From contig NC_050097.1 of NCBI RefSeq assembly GCF_902167145.1, forward strand, positions 47,662,095-47,726,094: 64,000 nucleotides of DNA, given 5' to 3'. This stretch comes from Zea mays. Taxonomy: Eukaryota; Streptophyta; Magnoliopsida; Poales; Poaceae. Each line of letters begins with the position of its first letter. Within the stretch, counting starts at the first letter, position 1. This document shows, piece after piece, positions 50,833 through 60,775 of the stretch. A model generated the notes under the pieces. That model had not been told where the DNA came from. It did not search any database and saw only the letters and a list, made by a program, of their open reading frames with translations. The translations under genes were made by a program, and so were the position numbers.

Positions 50833-53800
50833 TCAAGGTTGGTCAGCAAAGAGTTCAGGGTATTTGGCCTTCAGGTCATCTTCTCGTTCCCAGGTTGCTT
50901 CATCCTCCGAGTGGTGACCCCATCTGACTTTGCACATTCTGATAGTGTTCCTCCGGGTGACTCTGTCTGCAAACTCCAGAATCTGCGTTGGCTTCTCTAT
51001 GTATGTCAGATCTTCTTGGACTTCCAAGCCCTCCACTGGCAACTGTTCTTCTGGTACTCGCAGACACTTCTTCAATTGTGACACATGGAACACATTGTGC
51101 ACTGCTGACAAACTCTCTGGTAGGTCGAGCTGGTAGGCCACTTCTCCACGCTTGGCTTGAATCTGATATGGTCCGACGTACCGGGGTGCTAACTTGCCTT
51201 TAACTCCGAACCTTCTGACTCCCCTGATAGGTGACACCTTCAGATAGACGTAATCTCCCACTTCGAAACTCAGTTCCCTTCTCCTTCTGTCAGCATAGCT
51301 TCGCTGTCTTGACTGGGCTATCTTCAGATTCTCCCGAACCATTTTGATATTCTCTTCGGCTTCAAGCAAGATGTCGGGGCCAAACACCTGTCTCTCTCCA
51401 GGCTGGTCCCAGTGCAGCGGAGTCCTACAACTCCGTCCGTAGAGTGCCTGAAACGGCGACATCTTCAAGCTAGCCTGATAGCTATTGTTGTAGGAGAATT
51501 CTGCATAAGGTAACCTTTTGTCCCATCCTGACTTGTCTTGCAACGCACAGGCTCTCAACATATCTTCTAAGATCTGGTTAGTTCTTTCAGTCTGGCCGTC
51601 TGTCTGCGGGTGATAAGCTGAGCTGAAGTTCAAATGTGTGCCCAAAGCTTCTTGTAGCTGCTGCCAAAAATGAGATGTGAACTGTGTTCCTCGATCTGAC
51701 ACTATCTTCTTCGGCACGCCATGAAGGCAGACTATCCGTGACATGTATAACTCAGCTAACGTTGCTCCGGTGTATGTCGTCTTCACAGGTATGAAATGGG
51801 CCACCTTTGTTAAGCGGTCCACGACCACCCAGATGGAATCATAACCGGCCCGGGTACGAGGTAGGCCAACTATAAAATCCATCCCAATCTCATCCCACTT
51901 CCACTGAGGAATCCGCAAAGGCTGCAACAATCCGGCGGGCCTCTGATGCTCTGCTTTGGTTCTCTGACAGCTATCACAGAGGGCGACATATTCTGCGATC
52001 TCCCTTTTCATACCATACCACCAAAACCTCCTTTTTAAATCCTGGTACATTTTCTCACTCCCTGGGTGTATCGAGTAGGCTGACTCATGAGCTTCCTTGA
52101 GGATCAGTTCCCGAATAGGTTTGAGGTCGGGAACACACAATCGGTCCTTGAACCAGATTACTCCTTCTTCATCCTCTCGAAAGTCTTTGCCTCTTCCTTC
52201 TAGGATCAGCTGCCGGATCTTGTTGATGTTTTCATCATCCTTCTGCCCTTCTTTGATCTCCCGCTCTAGGGTGGGCTCCAATTCCACTGTCACTCCTTGC
52301 GTACTATTCAGGAAACCGAGGCTCAGTCTGTCAAACTCCTTGGCTAACTCATACGGCATTGGGTGCGAGGCCAACATATTGACTTGACTTTTCCTGCTCA
52401 GAGCATCTGCAACAACATTGGCTTTGCCCGGATGGTAATGTATCTCCAACTCATAGTCTTTGATCAGTTCCAACCATCTTCGCTGCCTCATGTTTAACTC
52501 TGACTGGGTGAATATGTATTTCAGACTCTTATGATCTGTGTAGATGTCGCACTTCTGCCCATACAGGTAATGTCTCCAAGTCTTTAAAGCATGAACCACT
52601 GCTGCCAATTCCAGGTCATGTGTGGGGTAATTCTTCTCATGGATCTTCAGCTGTCGAGACGAGTATGCTACAACTCTCCCTTCTTGCATTAGCACACATC
52701 CCAATCCGGTGTAAGAAGCATCGCAGTACACCGAGAATGGCTTGTGAACATCAGGCAGAACTAGCACAGGAGCTGTAGTCAATCTATTCTTCAGTTCTTC
52801 AAATGCTTCCTGACACTTTTGGGTCCACTTAAACTCAACTTTCTTCGCTAGCAACGCTGTCATTGGTCTAGCAATCTTCGAGAAACCTTCAATGAAACGC
52901 CTATAATATCCAGCCATTCCAATGAAGCTCTTGATCCCACGAACATCCTTCGGTGCTTTCCAGTTCAGGATATCTGCTACTTTCTTTGGATCCACTGCCA
53001 ATCCCTCTTGGTTTATGATGTGACCCAGAAACAAGACTTCATGAATCCAGAACTCGCATTTGCCCAGCTTGGCGTACAACTGATGCTCTCGAAGCCTTCG
53101 CAATACCATCTTCAAATGCTCCACATGATCTTCCTCACTTTGAGAGTATATGAGAATGTCATCGATGAACACTACCACAAACTTGTCCAGATAATCCATG
53201 AACACACTGTTCATCAGGTACACAAAGAAGGCTGGCGCATTCGTCAAACCAAAAGACATAACTGTGAACTCATATAACCCATACTTGGTGATGAATGCCG
53301 TCTTCGGTATATCCGAGGGTCGGATTCTGAGTTGATGGTAACCTGATCTCAGATCTATCTTCGAGAATACGCTGGCACCTCTGAGCTGGTCAAACAGATC
53401 TTCTATCCTTGGCAGGGGGTACTTGTTCTTGACAGTGACTTCATTCAGGGCTCTGTAGTCTATGCACATCCTTTTGGTACCATCTTTCTTCTCTACAAAC
53501 AACACCGGAGCGGCCCAAGGCGAGGTACTTGGCCTGATGTAACCCTTCTCTAACATCTCGTCTATCTGCTTCTTGAGTTCCACCAATTCTGGTCCAGACA
53601 CTCGATAGGCTCTCTTTGAAATGGGGGCGGTACCAGGGATAAGCTCTATGGCAAATTCGACTTTTCTCTCGGGTGGCATACCCGTTAGCTCCTCGGGAAA
53701 CACATCCGGAAAGTCCGACACCACCTTGATAGCCTCGAGCGGGTTGGGCTCCTTACTATCAACTGAAATCTGATGACAGGCTCCCTCTTCTGACTTAGGC

Positions 53801-53892
53801 ATCCTTAGCTCGGCCACTACCTCTTCTCCTGACGGGGACTTCAATGTTATGGTCCTCTTGTCACAACTAACATTTGCTTCATACTTCATTAA
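50833..53892 (-). CDS. pol: Tekay pol: RT, RNase H, integrase, chromodomain
   Basis: 1018 residues from the first Met (53889), in the same frame as gag and separated from it by one TAG. RT shows [25 protein letters not shown] and FIDD (about residue 240). RNase H shows [10 protein letters not shown] and TDHKSLKY. Integrase shows the HHCC finger ([19 protein letters not shown], about 605-650), Asp in MDFIVGLP, Asp in [10 protein letters not shown] and Glu in DGQTERTNQ. The C-terminal domain reads [10 protein letters not shown], then a chromodomain-like end ([17 protein letters not shown]) thought to steer insertion to marked chromatin. No other stops were seen. Confidence 0.95.
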   Translation of the reverse strand, partial: LMKYEANVSCDKRTITLKSPSGEEVVAELRMPKSEEGACHQISVDSKEPNPLEAIKVVSDFPDVFPEELTGMPPERKVEFAIELIPGTAPISKRAYRVSGPELVELKKQIDEMLEKGYIRPSTSPWAAPVLFVEKKDGTKRMCIDYRALNEVTVKNKYPLPRIEDLFDQLRGASVFSKIDLRSGYHQLRIRPSDIPKTAFITKYGLYEFTVMSFGLTNAPAFFVYLMNSVFMDYLDKFVVVFIDDILIYSQSEEDHVEHLKMVLRRLREHQLYAKLGKCEFWIHEVLFLGHIINQEGLAVDPKKVADILNWKAPKDVRGIKSFIGMAGYYRRFIEGFSKIARPMTALLAKKVEFKWTQKCQEAFEELKNRLTTAPVLVLPDVHKPFSVYCDASYTGLGCVLMQEGRVVAYSSRQLKIHEKNYPTHDLELAAVVHALKTWRHYLYGQKCDIYTDHKSLKYIFTQSELNMRQRRWLELIKDYELEIHYHPGKANVVADALSRKSQVNMLASHPMPYELAKEFDRLSLGFLNSTQGVTVELEPTLEREIKEGQKDDENINKIRQLILEGRGKDFREDEEGVIWFKDRLCVPDLKPIRELILKEAHESAYSIHPGSEKMYQDLKRRFWWYGMKREIAEYVALCDSCQRTKAEHQRPAGLLQPLRIPQWKWDEIGMDFIVGLPRTRAGYDSIWVVVDRLTKVAHFIPVKTTYTGATLAELYMSRIVCLHGVPKKIVSDRGTQFTSHFWQQLQEALGTHLNFSSAYHPQTDGQTERTNQILEDMLRACALQDKSGWDKRLPYAEFSYNNSYQASLKMSPFQALYGRSCRTPLHWDQPGERQVFGPDILLEAEENIKMVRENLKIAQSRQRSYADRRRRELSFEVGDYVYLKVSPIRGVRRFGVKGKLAPRYVGPYQIQAKRGEVAYQLDLPESLSAVHNVFHVSQLKKCLRVPEEQLPVEGLEVQEDLTYIEKPTQILEFADRVTRRNTIRMCKVRWGHHSEDEATWEREDDLKAKYPELFADQP

Positions 53893-55431
53893 CTAGTTCA
53901 TCCCTAGAATGACATCTATCCCAGGGGTGCCTATTACTATTAAGTCACTGGGGAATCCTATCCCCCTTATTTCCACCATTATGTTTGAACATATTTTATC
54001 TGTTTGCACCTTGCCACCAACCGAATTAATCCTCATGGGTGGCATCATTGCCTCTACTAAGATGTTATGCAATTCTACCCATGTTGCAGTGACAAAAGAA
54101 TGAGTTGCACCAGTATCAAATAGCACTTTCGCGGGATGAGATTCGACTGAGAACATACCTACTGCCACATCTGGTGCATCCTGGATCGCTTCGGCTTCCA
54201 AGTGATTCACCTTTCCACGGTTGTACGCTTGGTTACGATTGCCTGCTGCCGGCTGCAGTACACCTTGCCTTGCTGGAGCATTGGGGTTGGTCTGCTGCTG
54301 AGCCGTCTTCTTTGGGCACTGCATCGCCCAGTGGCCTTGATCTCCACAGTGGAAACATCCTCTGCCTCCTCCTTGTGCTGGGGCTGCTTGGTTGCTCTGA
54401 TTCGCTGCTGGGGCAGGAAGGCGAGGTGCCTGGTTGTTCTGCTTCTGATACTGATTACCTCCCTGCTGGCTGTGCTGACGATACTGCTGCTGCTGCTGAT
54501 ACTGCCTCTGAAACTGCTGCTGATGCGGACGCTGATTCTGATTCTGATATCCCTGCGGGTGACCAGGCCTGCCTTGCTGAGACGAACTGCCTGAGAAACG
54601 TGGACGGCTGATGCCTCCGGACTGGGGTCCACTCATCTTGCGCTTCCGATCTTCCATGTCCTTACGCTTCTTCTCAGTCATGACTGCCCTATCGACCAGG
54701 TGCTGGAAGGTGGGGAAGGTGTGATTCATCAACTGGTAATGCAGGGGATCCACCAAACCTCTCATGAACCTGTACTGCCTCTTGGCATCAGTGTTGACAT
54801 CCTCGGGTGCATAACGAGACAGCTGCAGAAACTTGTCTCTGTACTCACTAACAGACATGGGTCCCTGCTTCAGAGCCAGAAACTCCTCCTTCTTCACGAT
54901 CATTAGTCCCTCGGGCACATGGTACCGACGGAAACTCTCGCTGAATTCCTCCCAAGTGATGGCTTCGGGGTCAGCATGGGTGGCGAGGTAGGACTCCCAC
55001 CAGGACTGGGCTGCTCCCCTCAGCTGGCGGGGACCATACAGAACCTTCTCTCTGTCGTCGCATTGGGCGGTGCGCAGTTCCCTCTCCACTGCGCGCAACC
55101 AGTCTTCTGCATCCATGGGGTCAGCAGAATGGGCGAAGGTAGGAGGGTGCCCTCTCATGAACTCACCACGCTTATCTCGTGGCATCTGGGGCATCTGCAC
55201 TTGCAACTGGGGTTGGGGCTGCTGTTGAGCCTGCTGCATGGCTGCCAGAGTCTGTCCAATGGCCTGCACTGCCTGGGTCTGCATCAAGAACATCTGCTCC
55301 ACTGACATCGGGGGTGGCGGGGGAGGCTGCCTCTGTTGTTCCTCCTGCTGGTCATGCTGCTCTTGCTGAGCACGCCTATTGCATCGGCGCCTGTTGTCAG
55401 ACATCTGTGGAAGACATTCATACATCAGCAT
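53893..55431 (-). CDS. gag: Tekay gag-protease
   Basis: 512 residues. The likely start is MSDNRRRC (near 55404) because CTTCCACAG before it resembles a splice acceptor. It has a Gln-rich N-part, a capsid domain (ADPMDAEDWLRAVERELRT to LVDRAVMTEKK), a second Gln-rich linker, a CCHC knuckle CFHCGDQGHWAMQC (about 355-370), and a protease with FDTGATHSFV. It ends in a TAG at 53893-53895 inside the conserved ILGMxW region, where this family has a Trp codon, so the stop is a nonsense mutation or is read through. The product packages the RNA. Confidence 0.93.
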   Translation of the reverse strand: MLMYECLPQMSDNRRRCNRRAQQEQHDQQEEQQRQPPPPPPMSVEQMFLMQTQAVQAIGQTLAAMQQAQQQPQPQLQVQMPQMPRDKRGEFMRGHPPTFAHSADPMDAEDWLRAVERELRTAQCDDREKVLYGPRQLRGAAQSWWESYLATHADPEAITWEEFSESFRRYHVPEGLMIVKKEEFLALKQGPMSVSEYRDKFLQLSRYAPEDVNTDAKRQYRFMRGLVDPLHYQLMNHTFPTFQHLVDRAVMTEKKRKDMEDRKRKMSGPQSGGISRPRFSGSSSQQGRPGHPQGYQNQNQRPHQQQFQRQYQQQQQYRQHSQQGGNQYQKQNNQAPRLPAPAANQSNQAAPAQGGGRGCFHCGDQGHWAMQCPKKTAQQQTNPNAPARQGVLQPAAGNRNQAYNRGKVNHLEAEAIQDAPDVAVGMFSVESHPAKVLFDTGATHSFVTATWVELHNILVEAMMPPMRINSVGGKVQTDKICSNIMVEIRGIGFPSDLIVIGTPGIDVILGMN

Positions 55432-55808
55432 TGATCTTACAACCCTTCAGCATAAGAAAAGAGAATACAGAATTCTTCATGACACTGAGTGAACAAAGAG
55501 CTTCACTGATCCTCATTCATGACTCAACACAGCTCCTCAGATAAGAAAGGAAAGTAAGAGTAAATGGTTTCCCAACTAAACAACTAACTTCATTAATATT
55601 ACTAGCTAAGCCAAACTGCAGGGGAAACCCACATGTTGGCTACAGTCATTACAAAGATCCAAATCCAGCACAAGTTCATCATAACAAGCATGAAAGCAAC
55701 TGATAAGCAAACTAAACTAAACAGAAGCAGCTGATAAGCAAACTAAACTGACTACCTAAGACTGAGACATCTGACTTAAGAATTATTACAAACTCCGACG
55801 CTAACGAT
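55432..55808 (-). other. spacer between orf0 and gag
   Basis: Non-coding, with a direct repeat AACTGATAAGCAAACTAAAC at about 55698 and 55727. It probably contains the intron or leader upstream of gag, given the acceptor-like sequence near 55405. Confidence 0.5.
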
Positions 55809-56828
55809 CTAAGGATCCAGATCTATCCTGGTCTTACAGACAGGGGAACCATAAGTGTGGTGACCACGTGGCGGCGAGCGGTATGGGTGCTGAGTCTCAA
55901 CAGGAGCGGGGGAACCACCCTCCTGGTGATGGCGCTCTGCCAACTCAGCACGCAACTCCGCAATCTCCGTTCGAGCCCTGCTTAGCTCGTCCAGAGAGTG
56001 GTCCAGCTCAGTGTTAAGCACTGCGACTAGGTTGACTGTGCTGCTCAACCTAGGGTTAGCCTCACCAATAGGTGAAACAACCACACTCTCTGTGCTGCCA
56101 GTAGGGCGGCGGGGGTAGTACCGAAGGTTAAGACCGTCGGCCACGCCACCGAACAAAGAACAGTACTGAGAGAGTGCACGTCGTGCTGCATCCTGCATAG
56201 CCGCCTCTGCAGTGTCCCTCTCGGAGATGGAATAGTGCTCCGAAACGGCCTCCGCACCCCGGAGGTCATCCTCCGGACGGCGAACTAGGCAGGTAGCCTC
56301 CCAGCGGTCCGGGTACCTCCCGCGACTGTGCTGGTAGACTACACAACGATACTCGATCGACCAGGTGTGCCGGTCGAAAGCCTGGCGCAGCAAGGTGTCG
56401 AGCGCGTCGTGGAAGTGACAACCGCGAGCGGCGTCACGGGTGATGGGTCGGGCGACCCATCCTTCCGCCTCCTGCGGCTCAGAGGACTCCGTGCTGTGGG
56501 CTGAGTCGTCGTCGTCGGGGTCTCCTCCCGTAGCTCCTCCAACAGCTCCTCCAACAGCCGGGACATCCCGCGGTGGAACAAGGGGCGCCTCCAGCTGGGC
56601 AACAGAGGGACGGGGCCTCATGGTCTCCACCTCCTGCTGGGGTGAGGAGGAAGAGCCCTGCTGCTCTCCGTGCTGGCGCCGGCGTTCCTGCTCCTCACGC
56701 AGGCGGTGGTGCAGCCTCTCCAGGTGACTCGACTGTCCGGACACGGTGCGGTGCAGAGGACGCTCCGCAAGTCGAGACGGCAGGAAAGGAATCACCGACT
56801 TACGTGCAGTGTGTCTAAGACGAGCCAT
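55809..56828 (-). CDS. extra ORF upstream of gag (orf0-like), 339 residues
   Basis: An intact sense frame from ATG (MARLRHTARKSVIPFLP) to TGA between the 5' LTR and gag. Extra ORFs in this position are known from related rice elements (RIRE3/RIRE8 orf0, from memory). The N-terminal third is Arg/Gln/Pro-rich and acidic. The middle (about residues 135-240, FHDALDTLLRQAFD to AARRALSQYCSLF) could fold as helix, three strands, helix, like a double-stranded RNA-binding domain. The C-terminal part has a coiled coil (ELSRARTEIAELRAELAER). No known function. Confidence 0.8.
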   Translation of the reverse strand: MARLRHTARKSVIPFLPSRLAERPLHRTVSGQSSHLERLHHRLREEQERRRQHGEQQGSSSSPQQEVETMRPRPSVAQLEAPLVPPRDVPAVGGAVGGATGGDPDDDDSAHSTESSEPQEAEGWVARPITRDAARGCHFHDALDTLLRQAFDRHTWSIEYRCVVYQHSRGRYPDRWEATCLVRRPEDDLRGAEAVSEHYSISERDTAEAAMQDAARRALSQYCSLFGGVADGLNLRYYPRRPTGSTESVVVSPIGEANPRLSSTVNLVAVLNTELDHSLDELSRARTEIAELRAELAERHHQEGGSPAPVETQHPYRSPPRGHHTYGSPVCKTRIDLDP

Positions 56829-57062
56829 CTACAAAAGACACCGTAAGCATAAGAGTAAGAGCAGAACTAATATGACAAGTGAATAAACCAAAGACAGAAT
56901 AAGATAAAAATTTTAACAAGGTATAGTATAGATAGATAGTAAAACATAGGGTTGGTCGAGGTGACCGACTTTTTGAAGTAACACCAGATGTCAAGGTGAG
57001 GGGAAGGGTCAATAGTCCTTAGTACGACCAGTGCTACTCTAGGTCAGCGGTCCTACAGTCAG

Positions 57063-57079
57063 CATGGGCTTTGATACCA
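57063..57079 (-). other. primer binding site of the Tekay element
   Basis: On the minus strand TGGTATCAAAGCCCATG lies just after the 5' LTR. TGGTATCAGAGCC is the known complement of initiator methionine tRNA; one base differs. Confidence 0.85.
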
Positions 57080-57083
57080 CTTA

Positions 57084-60000
57084 TGTCACACCCGGTTTTG
57101 GAAGGCAAACCGAATGCGAACTATGTACGTGCCAGGATCAGAACTCACGTACACAGCGATTACATAAATGAACATCATCACACAATGCTCGAATAATAAT
57201 ATAAAAGGGTACTTATTACATCATAGAGTCATAGACATCCACATAGTCATTGTCTTAACAGGTAAATCAAAGTACTAGCGAAACGCAGTAAAGATAAGGC
57301 CTTCACAGGCAGCTGACTGGGGGTTGCCGCCAACCCACACCTAGAATTCGTCGTAGTCTTGAAACTCCTGGAAGTCTCCTTCCACGGCTTCGCCTTCTCC
57401 TGAGCAGAGGTTACAATGCAGACAACCTGGTGTTTTGTGGTAAAGCAAGGATGAGTACACATCAACGTACTCAGCAAATGTCCCGTTTGGCTGAAGTGGA
57501 CTAGCTTTATGTGGGGTTAGGCTCAAGCAGTTGCTTTTAGTTGGTCAGGTATTTATCATTAGTAGAAGCCAGATTTTAGCATTAACCAATCCCGTAAACC
57601 ATTTCCTCATCGAGGAACATCATCATCATAGTCGAACCAAAACCATATCATAACCATTGTATCTCGAACCATCTGTATCTCTAATCAAAGAGGATCCCAA
57701 GGCTGCTCTTAACCGTGAGCACGGCTGATATATCAGTTTCACTACCCTCTGCAGAGGTCGCACACTTTACCCATGAGTCATGATTCCCTTTTGCCCGGGG
57801 AGAGCTAATCCCCATTGATCACTTCCTAGGTGGTCCAGCAGGGTATCACTACGTAGCTTTTACAAAGATTCCCTAGAGATCGTAGCTGCCCGTTAGGTTT
57901 CTCCAGTTTGATAAACACAGTACCCCTCCCCGCAGGAGAGTGACTAACAAAGAGCAAAACGAAAGAACCTCGGCACTCAGCCTCGGCAGAGCAAGCACTG
58001 TGCCTGAACCCCATTGACGGCACGACGGCTAAGCAACTACACCTCTAGTTCATCCAATTAATCAGCTAAGGGCATCCCATTTCACCCTCATGGTTGCACT
58101 GTTATCCCGGGTGGTCTCTCAACGAACCAGTCCTTACGGAGAGGTACTCAGGAAACAGCCTGAGCCCCCTAGAGTATCACAAGATCATCAACATCAACAG
58201 GATAACAGTATCATAAATAGCCACATCATGTTCATTGATTATGTTAAAGCAGTAGCAAAGTGCTAACCATAATAGCCCATAAGGTCATCAAGGATAAAGT
58301 AAAGTGCAAAGCTAGTCAATCCTTAGGTTTCAGGTAAGTAATGCGGGATAGTAAGTTATAAATGAGTAGGACATAATGGGACAGAGGACACTTGCCTTCA
58401 CCAAACTGCTGATCAGGGACTTCCTCTGCAACTGCCTCGGGAAACACAGACTGCTCGGTGTCTACGCAAAGCAATCATTCACACTATGCACTTGGGAAAA
58501 TAACAAACAGAAAACAATATACCAAACATATGCAGCAGAGAGGGGTCACAAGTTCATAACAGAAAAGGGATAGGCACTCTAGTGTTCCCTAGGTCTGGGG
58601 TAGAGGACTACACAAAGTGATTCACTATCCACTAATCAGGTCTAAGTTGGTGGTGGGATTAAATAATTATCTGGTTTGAGTTTCTAAACTTAAGTGTTTA
58701 GGTCCACAAACTTAAGTAATCCAACTTTTATTAAAGTCTACTCATTTCCAATTATCTTAAATAAGGTTTCAATAGTCTTAATCCTATCCTAGTGATTAGC
58801 TATTAATTAATACCTGGAAACAGCAGGGAAACATTGCATAAACAGATAGATAATAATATTATGAACATTTTGCAATTTGAAGCACCTAATTTGGAGTTCA
58901 TATGACAAAGTTATGAATTTTACAAGTTTAGGGGTTAAAATTATACCCTAAGGACTTATTTTGAATTAAATAAAAGGGCCAGGGACTTAACTGCGAGAAA
59001 CCAGGGACGACGGGCGCAATTTCCAGAAAACAGGGGGGCTCTTTAAGAAAAGCGCGGGCGAAGGGGTATCGAGCGCCTACAGCCGTCAGATCTAAAGCGA
59101 ACGATCAGGATTAGATCCTGCGGGCGGGCGCGCGGGCGCGCGGCGGCCTGGGCGGCTGACAGGCGGGGCCGGGCAGGCAGCGCGGGGCGCGGGCAGGCTG
59201 ACAGGCGGGGCCGGGCGGACAGCGCGCGCGCGGGGCGGGCTGACAGACTGGGCCCAAACGGCAGAGCGAGCGTGCGGGCGGGCTGACAGGCGGGGCCTAG
59301 CGGGCAGAGAGACGGGGTGAGGGGGTAGTGGGCCTGGGCCGCTGGATCGCTGGCGGACGGCCAGGATTAGGTCCGGGCGGGTTGAATCAGGGCCGCCCGA
59401 TCTGGGTTGAACGGCGGAGATCGGATGGGCGGCCTGGGTCTTCCCTACGGCTAGTTGGGGCGGCGGCGCTCGTCCCCGCGGCGGAGGGCTCGCCGGAGAC
59501 GAGGGGCGCGGGCGATTGGCGGGGCTCTGGGGTGACCTGAGTGGTCGGGGAGGTCGGGGAGGGCGCGGGGAGTTCTCCGGTAGGGTCTGGGTCGGGGCAG
59601 AGACACCGGAGGGGGGCGGTTCACGGCGGGGCGGCTCGGCGGCGGGGTTATTCTACTCCGGCGAGCAATCAAGCGCAACAGAGAGCAAAGCAAGGGGCGA
59701 TAGGGGCGGGAGAGGTCCGTTACCTCAAGGCGGGCTCCGGGGACTCCTCGGCGGCGACGGGGACGCGACGGGGACCCGGGTCGACGGTGGCGGCTGCACG
59801 GCGGACGACGGGTGAGCGCGGGCAGAGAGAAATAGGGAGGGGGAGAGAGAATTGGGGCGCGTTCCGGGTTGCGGACGCCAGAGCGGAGCTCACCGGGGCT
59901 AAGGGCGCGGCGGAGCTCCACCGGCGACGAGAAACCGAGCTCGGGACGGCGGGGTTATGGCGGTGGCGCTCTGCGTGCGCGCAGCGAGGGGGAGAGAGAG

Positions 60001-60770
60001 TCTACTGGGCGCAAATGGGGGAGAGGGTGAGGGCGAGTGGGGTTCGGGGCTCAAGTGGCCAGGGGCGAGGTGGGGCGAGTTCCACGCGCGACGTGGGCGC
60101 GGAGACCGCGGCACGCACGGCGGCGGTTACGCGAAGACGACGGGGCTGACAAGCCGGGCCCGCGAGCAGAGAGAGAGGGGAAAGCGGGTGCGGGCGCGAG
60201 GGAAGCGGGGCTGACGGGCCGGGGCCACGGGCAGAGAGAGAGCGAGGGAGCGGGCGCACGCGCGGGGGAAGCGGCAGCGCCGACAGGTGGGGCCGGGCGA
60301 GCAGAGAGAGAGAGAGGCGGGTGCGCGGAAGGCGGCCGCGCCGACAGGCCGGGCCCGCTGCGCAGAGAGAGGAGGGGAGGGAGGCGCGCGCGCGAGAGAT
60401 GGGCCGGCTGGGCCGAAAGGCCGAGGGGGCGGCTGAGTTGGGCTGCTTTACCTTTTTCTTTTATTCTGAATTGTTTCTCCCTTTTCTTTTATTTATTCTA
60501 TTTGATTCAAATTCAAATGGGCCCCAAATTCAAATTAGACCTTTTGAGAATTATGCACCAAACAAAAGTGAAATCTAGGGTTCAACATGATGCAACAATT
60601 CATACTCCACTAGGGTTTAACATAATAGACTACAATTACAAGTAAAATAAGCACTTAGCTCCTATAGAAATGAGAGAGAAAAGAATTAGGAAGGATGAGA
60701 AAAGGAAGTAACACCTGAATTTGTGAATATGAGCAAAGAAATTTTATACCCCCAAATTCAGGGTGTTACA
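57084..60770 (-). repeat. 5' LTR of the Tekay element
   Basis: Paired with 47110-50797. It is followed on the minus strand by the primer site and preceded by the GTGCG duplication. Confidence 0.97.
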
Positions 60771-60775
60771 GTGCG

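Larger units (their letters stand above)
47110..60770 (-). mobile_element. complete Tekay-type chromovirus (gypsy), minus strand, 13.7 kb
   Basis: Two LTRs of 3688 and 3687 bp flank orf0, gag-protease and RT-RNase H-integrase-chromodomain on the minus strand. Both sides carry GTGCG (47105-47109, 60771-60775). The minus-strand LTR start is TGTAACACCCTGAATTTGG and the end CGGGTGTGACA. Long LTRs, the extra upstream ORF and a C-terminal chromodomain fit the Tekay/Del lineage (Prem1-like in maize, from memory). The LTRs differ at about ten bases plus one indel, so this is the youngest insertion measured here. Confidence 0.97.

Noticed and set aside
59541..60645. Long frames in the Tekay LTRs (also 49477-50672)
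   Set aside because: Both strands and several frames are open because the region is very GC-rich. No domain, and the same frames differ between LTRs by small indels.
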